The notes beneath the pieces are model-generated. The model searched no databases, was not told the origin of the DNA, and saw nothing but the letters and a program-made list of their open reading frames with translations. 64,000 nucleotides of DNA. It comes from Candidatus Parcubacteria bacterium. GTDB lineage: Bacteria; Patescibacteriota; Minisyncoccia; Minisyncoccales; JAGLPU01. Positions 55,535-63,631 of the stretch are shown in pieces. The translations under genes were made by a program, and so were the position numbers. Numbering within the stretch: the stretch's first letter is position 1; every line of letters begins with the position of its first letter. The stretch covers positions 1-64,000 of the forward strand of contig JAGLPU010000016.1 of NCBI GenBank assembly GCA_023137175.1, given 5' to 3'.

Positions 55535-56272
55535 ATGTATAAACTTTTATCAAATTGCGCCAATACTGTTGATTCTTTTATTATGGAATCAGACAATTTG
55601 GAAAAAATACTTGATTTGGCAATTTTTAATTTTAAAGAAAAAAATGCCATTGAGGGATATGAACTTGAAATTATTGACAATGACCAAGAGTCTTTATTCA
55701 AGACGAGCATGTTGTCGATTGATCCTATTGTTAAAAATGCAATAAGTCTTGCGAGAAAATATCATTATGGACAAATAAGAAAAGGAGATGGTTTGCAGTA
55801 TATAATCCATATTTTACAAATTTCGCATCTCTTGCATGAGAATAATTTTGATAAAGAAATTATCGCATCCGGAATATGCCATGACCTGCTTGAAGACACG
55901 GGCTGTTCGGAAGAAGAAATTGAACAACAGTGCGGTAGGGAAGTTTTAAGGATAGTAAAAACAGTGTCCGATGATAAAACTTTGGAAGAGAAAAAATACT
56001 GGGAAATAATAAAAGAAAAATATGTTAAAACCGTTGCTGCTGGCGGAGAAAAGGCAATGATAGTGTCTCTTTGCGATAAAATTATGAACTTAAGGTCTTT
56101 CTTTTCGCAATATGAAAAAGAAGGAGAAACAATATGGAGCAAATTTAATAGGGGGAAAGAGAAAAAGGCATGGTTTGAAAAGGAAGTCTTGAAAATGCTT
56201 CAAAAAAACTTAAATCATCCTTTGATAAGTGTTTATGAAAAAATGATTCAAAAATTTGAGTCGCTTAAATAA
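55535..56272 (+). CDS. HD-domain (p)ppGpp hydrolase-like protein
   Basis: The 245-residue protein has the metal-binding HD motif set of SpoT/MESH1-type alarmone hydrolases: YHYGQIRKGDGLQYIIHIL (His1 and RKGxxYxxH), GICHDLLEDTG (HD and ED), and SLCDKIMNLRSF (the later Asp). No synthetase, TGS or ACT domain follows, so it is a stand-alone hydrolase. The first 65 residues are of unknown type. It overlaps none but starts 1 base after the methyltransferase. The substrate could be (p)ppGpp or another nucleotide. It has no obvious glycan role, so its place in the operon is unusual. Confidence 0.75.
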   Translation: MYKLLSNCANTVDSFIMESDNLEKILDLAIFNFKEKNAIEGYELEIIDNDQESLFKTSMLSIDPIVKNAISLARKYHYGQIRKGDGLQYIIHILQISHLLHENNFDKEIIASGICHDLLEDTGCSEEEIEQQCGREVLRIVKTVSDDKTLEEKKYWEIIKEKYVKTVAAGGEKAMIVSLCDKIMNLRSFFSQYEKEGETIWSKFNRGKEKKAWFEKEVLKMLQKNLNHPLISVYEKMIQKFESLK

Positions 56273-56286
56273 CTTTTAGAATATTT

Positions 56287-57276
56287 ATGTCAAATTCAGC
56301 AGTGGTTTCTGTCATTATTCCTTGCAGAAACGAAGAAAAATTTATTGGGAAATGTCTGGATTCCATAATTAAGCAGAATTATCCAAAAGAAAACTTGGAG
56401 GTTTTGGTTGTTGATGGAATGAGCCAGGATAAAACAAGAAAAATAATAATTGAATTCAGAAAGCAATATTCTTTTATTAAACTTTTAGACAACCCTAAAA
56501 AAATTACTCCAACAGGATTGAATATAGGCATTAAAAATTCCAAAGGAAAGATTGTCATGAAGATGGATGCCCACACCCTATATACAAAAGATTATATTTC
56601 AAAGTCCGTAAGATATTTGGATAATGCTGATAATGTCGGAGGAAAATTAATAACCCTTCCTGCTGAAAATACCATTGCGGCAAAGGCCATTGCTCTTTCC
56701 TTATCTTGTTCTTTCGGCGCCGGCAATTCATATTTTCGAACAGGTTCGGAAAAACAGAGATGGGTTGATACTGTTTTCGGAGGCTGTTATCGCAAGGAAG
56801 TTTTTGAAAAAATAGGGTTTTTTAACGAAAATTTGGCGAGAAGCCAAGATATGGAGCTTAATTTGAGGTTAAAAAAAGCTAAAGGCAGGATTCTTTTAGC
56901 TCCGGACATTGTTGCTTATTATTATCCCAAATCTAATTTCAAGGATTTTTTAATCCATAATTTTAATGATGGAGTCTGGGCAATTTATCCTTTTAAATTT
57001 GTTAAAATGCCTTTGCGTCTGCGCCACTATATTCCCTTGATTTTTGTTTTAAGTTTGATCATGACAGGATTATTGGGGATCATTTCTTTAATTTTCTTTT
57101 ATTTGTTCTTAGCTATTTCAGTTATATATCTTTTGACTAGTTTCTATTTTTCGCTTAAGATAACTATGAAAGAGAAAGATGTACGCTATTTGTTTTTAAT
57201 GCCAATAGCATTTGCCAATCGGCACATCGGCTATGGTTTGGGCTCGCTTTGGGGCATGCTAAAATTATGGAAATAG
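56287..57276 (+). CDS. Family 2 glycosyltransferase with C-terminal membrane helices (ExoA-like)
   Basis: The 329-residue protein has a GT2 domain (SVIIPCRNEEKFIGKCLDS, VLVVDGMSQDKTRKII, VMKMDAHTLYTKDY with the DxD-like MDAH) and two to three membrane segments near the C-terminus (about 250-300). The pattern, including TVFGGCYRKEVFEKIGFFNE and ARSQDMELNLRLKKA, is that of ExoA/succinoglycan-type transferases. These extend the lipid-linked glycan at the cytosolic side of the membrane. The gene follows the HD-hydrolase by 14 bases. Confidence 0.85.
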   Translation: MSNSAVVSVIIPCRNEEKFIGKCLDSIIKQNYPKENLEVLVVDGMSQDKTRKIIIEFRKQYSFIKLLDNPKKITPTGLNIGIKNSKGKIVMKMDAHTLYTKDYISKSVRYLDNADNVGGKLITLPAENTIAAKAIALSLSCSFGAGNSYFRTGSEKQRWVDTVFGGCYRKEVFEKIGFFNENLARSQDMELNLRLKKAKGRILLAPDIVAYYYPKSNFKDFLIHNFNDGVWAIYPFKFVKMPLRLRHYIPLIFVLSLIMTGLLGIISLIFFYLFLAISVIYLLTSFYFSLKITMKEKDVRYLFLMPIAFANRHIGYGLGSLWGMLKLWK

Positions 57277-58058
57277 AAGAGAGAAAACAAGAAGAAATTG
57301 AATATTATGACAAGCGGGCAAAAGACTGGCTGGAAACCAATTCCGAGAAAAAACAGGCTGAAGATTTTGAAGGGTTTAATCCAGCGCTTCTCAGTAGTTT
57401 TTTATTCTGTTATCAATGTCTGGAAAAATATTGTCGCGGGAAAAAAGTCTTGGATTATGGCTGCGGTAATGGAGTCCACTCAGCCTTTTTAGCGAAGGCC
57501 GGCGCTAAAGAAATTATCGGGGTTGACCTATCTCAGCCATCTCTTGAAATTGCCAGAGAAAGAGCAAAACAAAAAGGAGTTGACGTTAATTTTCTGAAAA
57601 TGGATTGCGAAGCGCTGGATTTTGCGGGCAGCTCTTTTGATATTATTCTTGACGGAGGAACTTTTTCTTCCATTGATATGGACAAAGCTTTTCCGGAGTT
57701 AGCCAGAGTTTTAAAACCGGATGGTTTTTTAATAGGAATTGAAACATTCGGGCATAATCCGATTGCCAACCTGAAGAGAAAACTGAATAAAGTTTTTGGC
57801 AAAAGGACAGGCTGGGCCGAAGCGCATATTTTTAAAACAAAAGACTTGAAGGAAGCGGAGAAATATTTCAACAAAGTTGAAGCGCATTATTTTCATATTA
57901 TTTCTTTTCTGGTTTTTCCTCTGCTTCATTTGCCAGGAGGCAAACTTTTGTTAAAACTATTGGAAAAAATCGATAGAATTCTATTTTTGCTTCCTTTTTT
58001 AAGAAAATACGCCTTTAAAACAGTTTTTATCTTTTCCAAACCAAAAAAACATGATTAA
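57267..58058 (+). CDS. SAM-dependent methyltransferase
   Basis: The 263-residue protein has YYDKRAKDWLETN, VLDYGCGNGVHSAFLAKAGA (SAM loop) and IIGVDLSQPSLEIARE, then SSFDIILDGGTFSSIDMDKA, a Methyltransf_11-type class I enzyme. The C-terminal half (LKRKLNKVFGKRTGW, then FKTKDLKEAEKYF) resembles glycan-cluster methyltransferases. It ends with two hydrophobic segments (about 210-245). ATG 57267 is preferred because the earlier 57249 start adds only six residues. It overlaps its upstream neighbour by 10 bases and its downstream neighbour by 8. Confidence 0.8.
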   Translation: MEIEERKQEEIEYYDKRAKDWLETNSEKKQAEDFEGFNPALLSSFLFCYQCLEKYCRGKKVLDYGCGNGVHSAFLAKAGAKEIIGVDLSQPSLEIARERAKQKGVDVNFLKMDCEALDFAGSSFDIILDGGTFSSIDMDKAFPELARVLKPDGFLIGIETFGHNPIANLKRKLNKVFGKRTGWAEAHIFKTKDLKEAEKYFNKVEAHYFHIISFLVFPLLHLPGGKLLLKLLEKIDRILFLLPFLRKYAFKTVFIFSKPKKHD

Positions 58059-58644
58059 ACGATTATTTGATATTATATTCTCTTTTTTAGGATTAGTGGC
58101 GATTGCGCCTTTGTTAATAACAACAGCCATTTTAATTAAGCTGGATTCTCCCGGTCCTGTTTTTTATAGAGGAGCAAGGGTTGGGAAAAAAGGAAAACAG
58201 TTTAGGATTTTTAAATTTAGAACAATGGTTCCTAACGCCGAGAAACTGGGAGGGCCGTCAACTGCCGGAGACGATCCTCGCCTGACAAAAATGGCACCAT
58301 TTTTTAAAAAATACCAGCTTGACGAATTACCCCAGCTTATCAATGTGCTAAAAGGGGACATGAGCTTGGTTGGCCCCAGGCCAGAAGTGCAAATGTATGT
58401 TAATATAATGAGCGAGGAAGAAAAAAAGAATATTTATTCTCTTCGTCCAGGAATGACAGATTGGGCGTCTTTGTGGAACTTCCATGAGGGTGAAATCCTT
58501 GAAGGCAGCCCTGATCCGGAGAAAGCCTATCTGGAGAAAATAAGGCCGGAGAAAATAAGGCTGCAGTTAAAGTATGTTAAAGAGCGTTCTTTTTGGGTGG
58601 ATTTAAGAATAATACTTCAAACCGTTGTTAGGATATTTAAGTGA
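58051..58644 (+). CDS. Initiating sugar-1-phosphate transferase (PglC/WcaJ-type)
   Basis: The 197-residue protein has an N-terminal re-entrant hydrophobic helix (FDIIFSFLGLVAIAPLLIT) and the bacterial sugar transferase domain: FYRGARVGKKGKQFRIFKFR, KYQLDELPQLINVLKGDMSL (the DE pair is catalytic in PglC) and VGPRPEVQMYV. It puts the first sugar-1-phosphate onto undecaprenyl phosphate. The short monotopic form without extra membrane helices is like PglC, whose usual substrate is a diNAc-bacillosamine-type UDP-sugar. The CapD/PglF gene four genes downstream can provide the precursor. Ends 3 bases before the E1 alpha gene. Confidence 0.9.
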   Translation: MIKRLFDIIFSFLGLVAIAPLLITTAILIKLDSPGPVFYRGARVGKKGKQFRIFKFRTMVPNAEKLGGPSTAGDDPRLTKMAPFFKKYQLDELPQLINVLKGDMSLVGPRPEVQMYVNIMSEEEKKNIYSLRPGMTDWASLWNFHEGEILEGSPDPEKAYLEKIRPEKIRLQLKYVKERSFWVDLRIILQTVVRIFK

Positions 58645-58647
58645 TTT

Positions 58648-59619
58648 ATGGATAAAACTTTATTAAAGAATTTTTATAGCGAGATGGTTAAAATTCGCTT
58701 TTGCGAAGAGAGTTTTGTTGAGCCTATTTTGTCAGGAGAAATAAAATGCCCGGTTCATCTTTGCACGGGACAAGAAGCTATTGCTGTTGGAGTTTGTTCA
58801 GCCTTGCAAAAAGACGATTATGTCTTCGGTAATCATCGTTCCCATGGCCACTACTTGGCCAAAGGAGGAAATCTTAATGCCATGGTTGCTGAAGTCTATA
58901 CGAAACAGAGCGGTTGCTCAAAAGGCAGGGGAGGGTCAATGCATTTGATTGATAAAGAGCAAGGTTTTGTCGGTTCAGCTCCAATTGTCACAGGAACCGT
59001 TTCTTTAGCTTTGGGAGCTGCTTTGGCAGCGAAAACAAGGAGAGAACCAAGGGTTGCTGTCAGCTTTTTTGGCGATGGAGCTACGGGAGAAGGCGTCTTG
59101 TATGAGTCGCTTAATTTTGCGGCTTTGAAAAAACTGCCTATTATTTTTGTCTGCGAAAATAATCTGTATTCCACTCATCTGCCTGTGCGAGAATGTCGGC
59201 CGGAACAGCCGATTTTTGAAATTGCCAAACCTTTCGGAATAACTACCAGCCAAGTTGACGGCAATGATATTTTAGCGGTTTTTAATGGAGCTCAAAAAGC
59301 AGTGGAACTTTGCCGTGAGGGAGAGGGCCCGTTTTTTATAGAATGTCTGACTTATAGGATGAGGGGACATGTCGGCCCTAATGACAATGTACAAGGAGCT
59401 TATACTGATATCAGGCCGGAATCGGAAGTGGAAGAATGGAAGAAAAAAGATCCTATAAAAAGATTTGAGGAACTGCTTTTAGAGGATAGGGTTTTAGAAG
59501 AAAAAGACATGGAAGAGATTAAACAAGAGATAAAAAAAGAAGTAGATAATGCTCATAAGCTCGCTAACGAGGATGTTCGTCCTTGTTCAGAGGATATCAA
59601 TAAATATGTCTTCAGATAA
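58648..59619 (+). CDS. TPP-dependent E1 alpha subunit, orphan in glycan locus
   Basis: The 323-residue protein matches E1 alpha of pyruvate/acetoin/branched-chain 2-oxoacid dehydrogenases: HLCTGQEAIAVGVCSAL, NHRSHGHYLAKGG, the TPP motif GDGATGEGVLYESLNFAALK, then VCENNLYSTHLPV and YRMRGHVGPNDNV. The beta subunit follows with a 14-base overlap. No E2 lipoyl acyltransferase or E3 is present, so a 2-oxoacid dehydrogenase complex is not encoded here. Alternatives are a TPP-dependent ligase adding a two-carbon unit to a keto-sugar, or supply of an acyl-CoA with E2/E3 elsewhere. Active-site phosphorylation serines are not obvious. Confidence 0.85.
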   Translation: MDKTLLKNFYSEMVKIRFCEESFVEPILSGEIKCPVHLCTGQEAIAVGVCSALQKDDYVFGNHRSHGHYLAKGGNLNAMVAEVYTKQSGCSKGRGGSMHLIDKEQGFVGSAPIVTGTVSLALGAALAAKTRREPRVAVSFFGDGATGEGVLYESLNFAALKKLPIIFVCENNLYSTHLPVRECRPEQPIFEIAKPFGITTSQVDGNDILAVFNGAQKAVELCREGEGPFFIECLTYRMRGHVGPNDNVQGAYTDIRPESEVEEWKKKDPIKRFEELLLEDRVLEEKDMEEIKQEIKKEVDNAHKLANEDVRPCSEDINKYVFR

Positions 59620-60592
59620 AAGAAAATTATCATACGGATTGGCAATCAACGAAGCGTTGCTTCAGATGATGGAAAAGGATTCCTCTGTTTTGCTTTGCGG
59701 ACAGGGAGTTAAAAGCCCTTGGTATGTCGGAGCCACTTGTAAAGATTTGGTACAAAAATTCGGCGAAGACAGAGTTATTGACACACCAATTTCGGAAAAC
59801 GCAATGACTGGCGCAGCAGTTGGCGCCGCTTTAACCGGAATGAGGCCGATAATCCTGTATCCACGGATGGATTTTATGCTTTATGCTATTGATCCGATTG
59901 TTAATGAAGCCGCCAATTGGAGCTATATGCTTGGCGGCAAAGCGTCTGTTCCTGTTGTAATTTGGGGAATTATTAACAGAAAAGGGGAACAGGGAACTCA
60001 GCACTCTCAATCTTTGCAAACTATGTTTGCCCATATTCCGGGGTTAAAAGTGGTTATGCCCAGCACCCCTTATGACGCAAAGGGTCTCTTGATAGCTGCC
60101 GTCCAAGACGATAATCCGGTGGTATATATTGACGACCGCCAACTTTATAATCTGGAAGGAGATGTGCCAGATGAAATGTATTCTGTACCTATTGGAAAGG
60201 GAATTATCAGAAAAGAAGGAAAAGATATTACCGTTGTCGCGACATCATATATGGCGCTAAAAGCAGTTCAAGCGGCTGAGCTTTTGGAAAAAGAAGGAAT
60301 TCATGTCGAAGTGATTGATTTGCGCTCTTTAAAACCGATTGATAAAGAGCTTTTGTTTTCTTCAATCAAAAAAACAGGCAAGTTGGTCATCGCGGACGGG
60401 ACATGGAAAAGTTATGGAGTAGCCGCCGAAATATCCGCTTTGGTTACGGAAAACATTTTTGAATATTTGAAAGCTCCCATTAAGCGGGTGGCTCTTCCTG
60501 ATACGCCGGCTCCTGCCAGCAGAACTTTGGAAGATGCCTATTATCCCGACGAGAAGGAGATTATAAAAGCTGTAAAAGAAATTAATAAATAA
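59606..60592 (+). CDS. TPP-dependent E1 beta subunit, orphan in glycan locus
   Basis: The 328-residue protein matches E1 beta (Transketolase_pyr plus C-terminal domain): KLSYGLAINEALLQMMEKDS, FGEDRVIDTPISENAMTGAA, YPRMDFMLYAIDPIVNEAA and HSQSLQTMFAHIPGLKVVMP. The conserved Glu that contacts TPP is in ISENAM. It ends with PDTPAPASRTLEDAYYPDE, the usual C-terminal signature. ATG 59606 lies inside the E1 alpha gene; a start at 59549 would lack homology. It must act with the alpha subunit as an alpha2-beta2 enzyme. The following gene is a DegT aminotransferase, hinting at use in a modified amino-sugar. Confidence 0.85.
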   Translation: MSSDKRKLSYGLAINEALLQMMEKDSSVLLCGQGVKSPWYVGATCKDLVQKFGEDRVIDTPISENAMTGAAVGAALTGMRPIILYPRMDFMLYAIDPIVNEAANWSYMLGGKASVPVVIWGIINRKGEQGTQHSQSLQTMFAHIPGLKVVMPSTPYDAKGLLIAAVQDDNPVVYIDDRQLYNLEGDVPDEMYSVPIGKGIIRKEGKDITVVATSYMALKAVQAAELLEKEGIHVEVIDLRSLKPIDKELLFSSIKKTGKLVIADGTWKSYGVAAEISALVTENIFEYLKAPIKRVALPDTPAPASRTLEDAYYPDEKEIIKAVKEINK

Positions 60593-60596
60593 AACT

Positions 60597-61700
60597 ATGG
60601 ACTTTAAAGTTAGATTCGTAAATTATTCTTTGCAATACCAAAATCTAAAAGAAGAAATAGACGCGACCATGCAGGATGTTCTTAATAGGGGAGATCTGAT
60701 CAATCGTCAAGATGTGGAAGAGTTTGAAAGCGGCGTTGCTTCTTTTATCGGAGTAAAACATGCGGTTTCCCTCAACAGCGGGACTGATGCTTTGATTTTT
60801 GCGCTTATGGCGGCCGGAGTCGGTTCTGGAGACGAAGTCATTACCGTGTCTCATACTTTTGTGGCCAGCATTTCTTGCATTGCCCATTGTGGAGCTACTC
60901 CTATTTTAATAGAAGTGAGGGAAGACTTTAATATGGATGTGGACAAACTGGAACAAGCCATAACTCCCAAAACCAAAGCCATTATACCAGTTTATCTTAA
61001 CGGACGGATGTGCGATATGGAAAAGATTATGGCTATAGCTGAAAAGCACAATTTGATTGTGGTTGAAGACTCGGCTCAAGCATTGGGAGCTAAATTTAAG
61101 GGAGAACCTTCCGGTTCTATTGGTCTGGCCGGCTGCTTTAGTTTTTATCCGGCTAAGATTCTGGGATGTTTCGGGGATGGGGGAATGCTGACAACCAATG
61201 ATTCGGCCATAGCCGAAAAAGTCACTCTTTTAAGAGACCATGGGCAGAAAACCAAGACTGACATTCTTTGCTATGGTTTTACCAGCCGTTTGGATAATCT
61301 GCAGGCAGCTGTTTTAAGCATTAGACTCAGATGTCTGCCGGAAAATATCAGGAAAAGAAGGGAAATAGCCGAAATTTATAATAATAAATTGGCAGATGTT
61401 ACGGAAATAAAACTTCCACCGGCTCCAAATGACGAGTATTTTGATGTTTATCAGAACTATGTGCTTAAAGCTCAAAAAAGAGACGAGCTATTTGCTTATT
61501 TAAAAGAGAACGGAGTGGAAACATTAATTAAAGACCCGATTCCCAACCATTGGCACAAAGGGCTTAATCTTTCCCATTTTGTTCTTCCTTACACCGAACA
61601 GCTAGCCAAGGAAGTAATTTCCTTGCCAATGTACCCGGAATTAACTAATAAGCAGGTTGATTATGTGATTGATTGCGTCCATAATTTTTATTTGAAATAA
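60597..61700 (+). CDS. DegT/DnrJ/EryC1-type sugar aminotransferase
   Basis: The 367-residue PLP protein has NSGTDALIFALMAAGVGSGD, VVEDSAQALGAKFKG and FSFYPAKILGCFGDGG with the Schiff-base Lys, and the C-terminal GVETLIKDPIPNHWHKG. It resembles the FdtB/QdtB and WlbE/WbpE subfamilies that aminate 3-keto or 4-keto sugars. Directly next to it are the E1 alpha/beta pair and the CapD/PglF-type dehydratase, so it may aminate the 4-keto sugar made by that enzyme. It begins 4 bases after E1 beta. The regiochemistry is inferred only from the family. Confidence 0.82.
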   Translation: MDFKVRFVNYSLQYQNLKEEIDATMQDVLNRGDLINRQDVEEFESGVASFIGVKHAVSLNSGTDALIFALMAAGVGSGDEVITVSHTFVASISCIAHCGATPILIEVREDFNMDVDKLEQAITPKTKAIIPVYLNGRMCDMEKIMAIAEKHNLIVVEDSAQALGAKFKGEPSGSIGLAGCFSFYPAKILGCFGDGGMLTTNDSAIAEKVTLLRDHGQKTKTDILCYGFTSRLDNLQAAVLSIRLRCLPENIRKRREIAEIYNNKLADVTEIKLPPAPNDEYFDVYQNYVLKAQKRDELFAYLKENGVETLIKDPIPNHWHKGLNLSHFVLPYTEQLAKEVISLPMYPELTNKQVDYVIDCVHNFYLK

Positions 61701-61704
61701 AAAA

Positions 61705-63582
61705 ATGGTTAAATCTTTTTTAAATATCTTTAGGAGAACAAAACAGACCAGAACAATGTTTTTTATTTTTTGGGATGTTTTATTGATTTCTTTTTCAGTT
61801 TGGCTTGCATTTTTTTTAAGGTTTGAGGGCGAAATTCCTCTCCAGTACTGGGAAGGTGCTATTCAGGCAACAGTCGCATTAGCCTTAATTTTCTGCCTGC
61901 CTATTTTCCACTTTTCCAGGCTTTATTCTTTCACTTGGGCTTATGTGAGCGCTCAGGAGCTGATTTCTTTGATTAAAGCATTAACCCTAGCTTTCTTGGG
62001 AATAGTAGCCTCATTTTTTCTATTACAGAATCACACGATTTTTTTCAGTTATCCGCGCTCTGTTTTTCTTATTAGTTATTTTCTTATATTTATTTTTTCC
62101 GGAGGGATTCGTTTTTCCAAAAGGATTTATATGCAGATTTTTAAAATTAAGGAAATGGGAAGCGAAGAGACTTTAATTATTGGAGCCGGCGATGCAGGGG
62201 AACAGATATTAAGAAGCATTCAAAGTTCAGAGAGTCCTTATTTTCCAATCGGTTTTGTTGATGACAACAGATTTAAGCAGGGAAGCATAATCCATGGGGT
62301 TAAAGTCTTGGGCAGAATTGAAGAAATTCCTAAAATAGTAGACGATTATCAAGTTAAAAACTTATTAATTGCTTTGCCTTCGGTTGATTCCCAAACTATT
62401 AAAAAAACGGTTGAACTGGGTAAAGAAGCCGGTGTGGAGAATATAAAGATTCTTCCTTCTTTTGCGGAAATACTTAACGGAAAGATTTCCCTAGCTGATG
62501 TCAGAGAGGTTCAAGTAGAAGACTTATTGGGTAGGGAAAAGGTTTCTTTAGATCCTGATCTTATTAAAGATTCTATTCGGGGAAAAAGAATTTTAGTCAC
62601 CGGAGCAGCCGGTTCAATCGGTTCAGGCCTAGTGAAAAGGATTGCTGATTTTTGTCCACTCAGTATCTTGATATTAGATCAAGACGAAAGCGGGATATTT
62701 ACCGTTGCTCGCCAGCTTAATGAAGAGTTTTGCTGTTTAAGTTTAAAAGAAAGAGTTTGTGATATTTGCGATAAAGAAAAGATTGATCAGGTGTTTGCGG
62801 AATTTAAGCCCAATATTATTTTTCATGCCGCCGCTTATAAGCATGTGCCCTTAATGGAGGAGCAGCCGGAAGAAGCAGTAAAAAATAATATCTTTGGAAC
62901 AAAAATATTGGCTGAAGCGGCCATAAAATATGAGGCGGAGAGATTTATTTTTATTTCCACGGACAAAGCGATAAATCCGACCTCTGCCATGGGAGCGACA
63001 AAAAGAATAGGAGAAATGCTCTGCCAGGTTTTTAATAAAAAAAACGTCACTAAATTTGTTTCAGTTCGTTTCGGCAATGTTTTAAACAGCCGTGGAAGTG
63101 TTGTTCCCATTTTCAAGGAGCAGATAGCGAAAGGCGGTCCTATCAAGGTTACTCATGAAGATATGAAAAGGTATTTTATGATAACTTCCGAAGCTTGCCT
63201 TTTAGTGATGCAAGCCGGGGCCATGGGCGAAGGGGGAGAGGTTTTTGTCTTGGATATGGGCAAACCGGTTAAAATTTTAGACTTGGCAAAAGAAATGATT
63301 AGGCTTTCCGGTTTTGAGCCGGACAAGGATATTCCTATTGTTTTCACAGGCACTCGTCCAGGAGAAAAGCTTTTTGAAGAATTACTAAGCGCCGAAGAGG
63401 GGACGCAAGCCACTCAAAGCAAGCAAATTTTTATAGCTGAACTGTCCGATGTAAGTGAAAAAAAACTGAATTCCACGCTGGAAAGATTAAAGTTTGCCGC
63501 TAAAAAATCAAATAAACAAGAGATAAAAAATATATTTAAAGAGTTCGTTCCTTATTATGATCCCGGCGCTTTTCAAGATTAA
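61705..63582 (+). CDS. CapD/PglF/WbpM-type UDP-GlcNAc 4,6-dehydratase
   Basis: The 625-residue membrane enzyme has four to five N-terminal membrane helices, a CoA-binding-like Rossmann module (ETLIIGAGDAGEQILRS, about 152-280) and a C-terminal SDR domain with VTGAAGSIGSGLVKRIADF, FHAAAYKHVPLMEEQPEEAV and catalytic STDKAINPTSAMGATKR, where Met replaces the Tyr of classical SDRs as in PglF. It converts UDP-GlcNAc to UDP-4-keto-6-deoxy-GlcNAc, the first step to bacillosamine and legionaminic acid. This would fill the dehydratase step missing from the nonulosonate genes. Length is typical. It is followed by a promoter-like sequence and the Wzz gene. Confidence 0.9.
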   Translation: MVKSFLNIFRRTKQTRTMFFIFWDVLLISFSVWLAFFLRFEGEIPLQYWEGAIQATVALALIFCLPIFHFSRLYSFTWAYVSAQELISLIKALTLAFLGIVASFFLLQNHTIFFSYPRSVFLISYFLIFIFSGGIRFSKRIYMQIFKIKEMGSEETLIIGAGDAGEQILRSIQSSESPYFPIGFVDDNRFKQGSIIHGVKVLGRIEEIPKIVDDYQVKNLLIALPSVDSQTIKKTVELGKEAGVENIKILPSFAEILNGKISLADVREVQVEDLLGREKVSLDPDLIKDSIRGKRILVTGAAGSIGSGLVKRIADFCPLSILILDQDESGIFTVARQLNEEFCCLSLKERVCDICDKEKIDQVFAEFKPNIIFHAAAYKHVPLMEEQPEEAVKNNIFGTKILAEAAIKYEAERFIFISTDKAINPTSAMGATKRIGEMLCQVFNKKNVTKFVSVRFGNVLNSRGSVVPIFKEQIAKGGPIKVTHEDMKRYFMITSEACLLVMQAGAMGEGGEVFVLDMGKPVKILDLAKEMIRLSGFEPDKDIPIVFTGTRPGEKLFEELLSAEEGTQATQSKQIFIAELSDVSEKKLNSTLERLKFAAKKSNKQEIKNIFKEFVPYYDPGAFQD

Positions 63583-63588
63583 ATTATC

Positions 63589-63597
63589 TGTTATAAT
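63589..63597 (+). promoter_or_regulatory. Extended -10 promoter before the Wzz-type gene
   Basis: TGTTATAAT (63589-63597) is a perfect extended -10 right after the dehydratase stop. The -35 is weak (TTTCAA at 63571-63576, 15 bases away). The predicted leader to ATG 63632 is about 28 bases. Confidence 0.5.
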
Positions 63598-63631
63598 AGA
63601 TTTATAAGTTATTAAAAAAATTGAATAAAAT

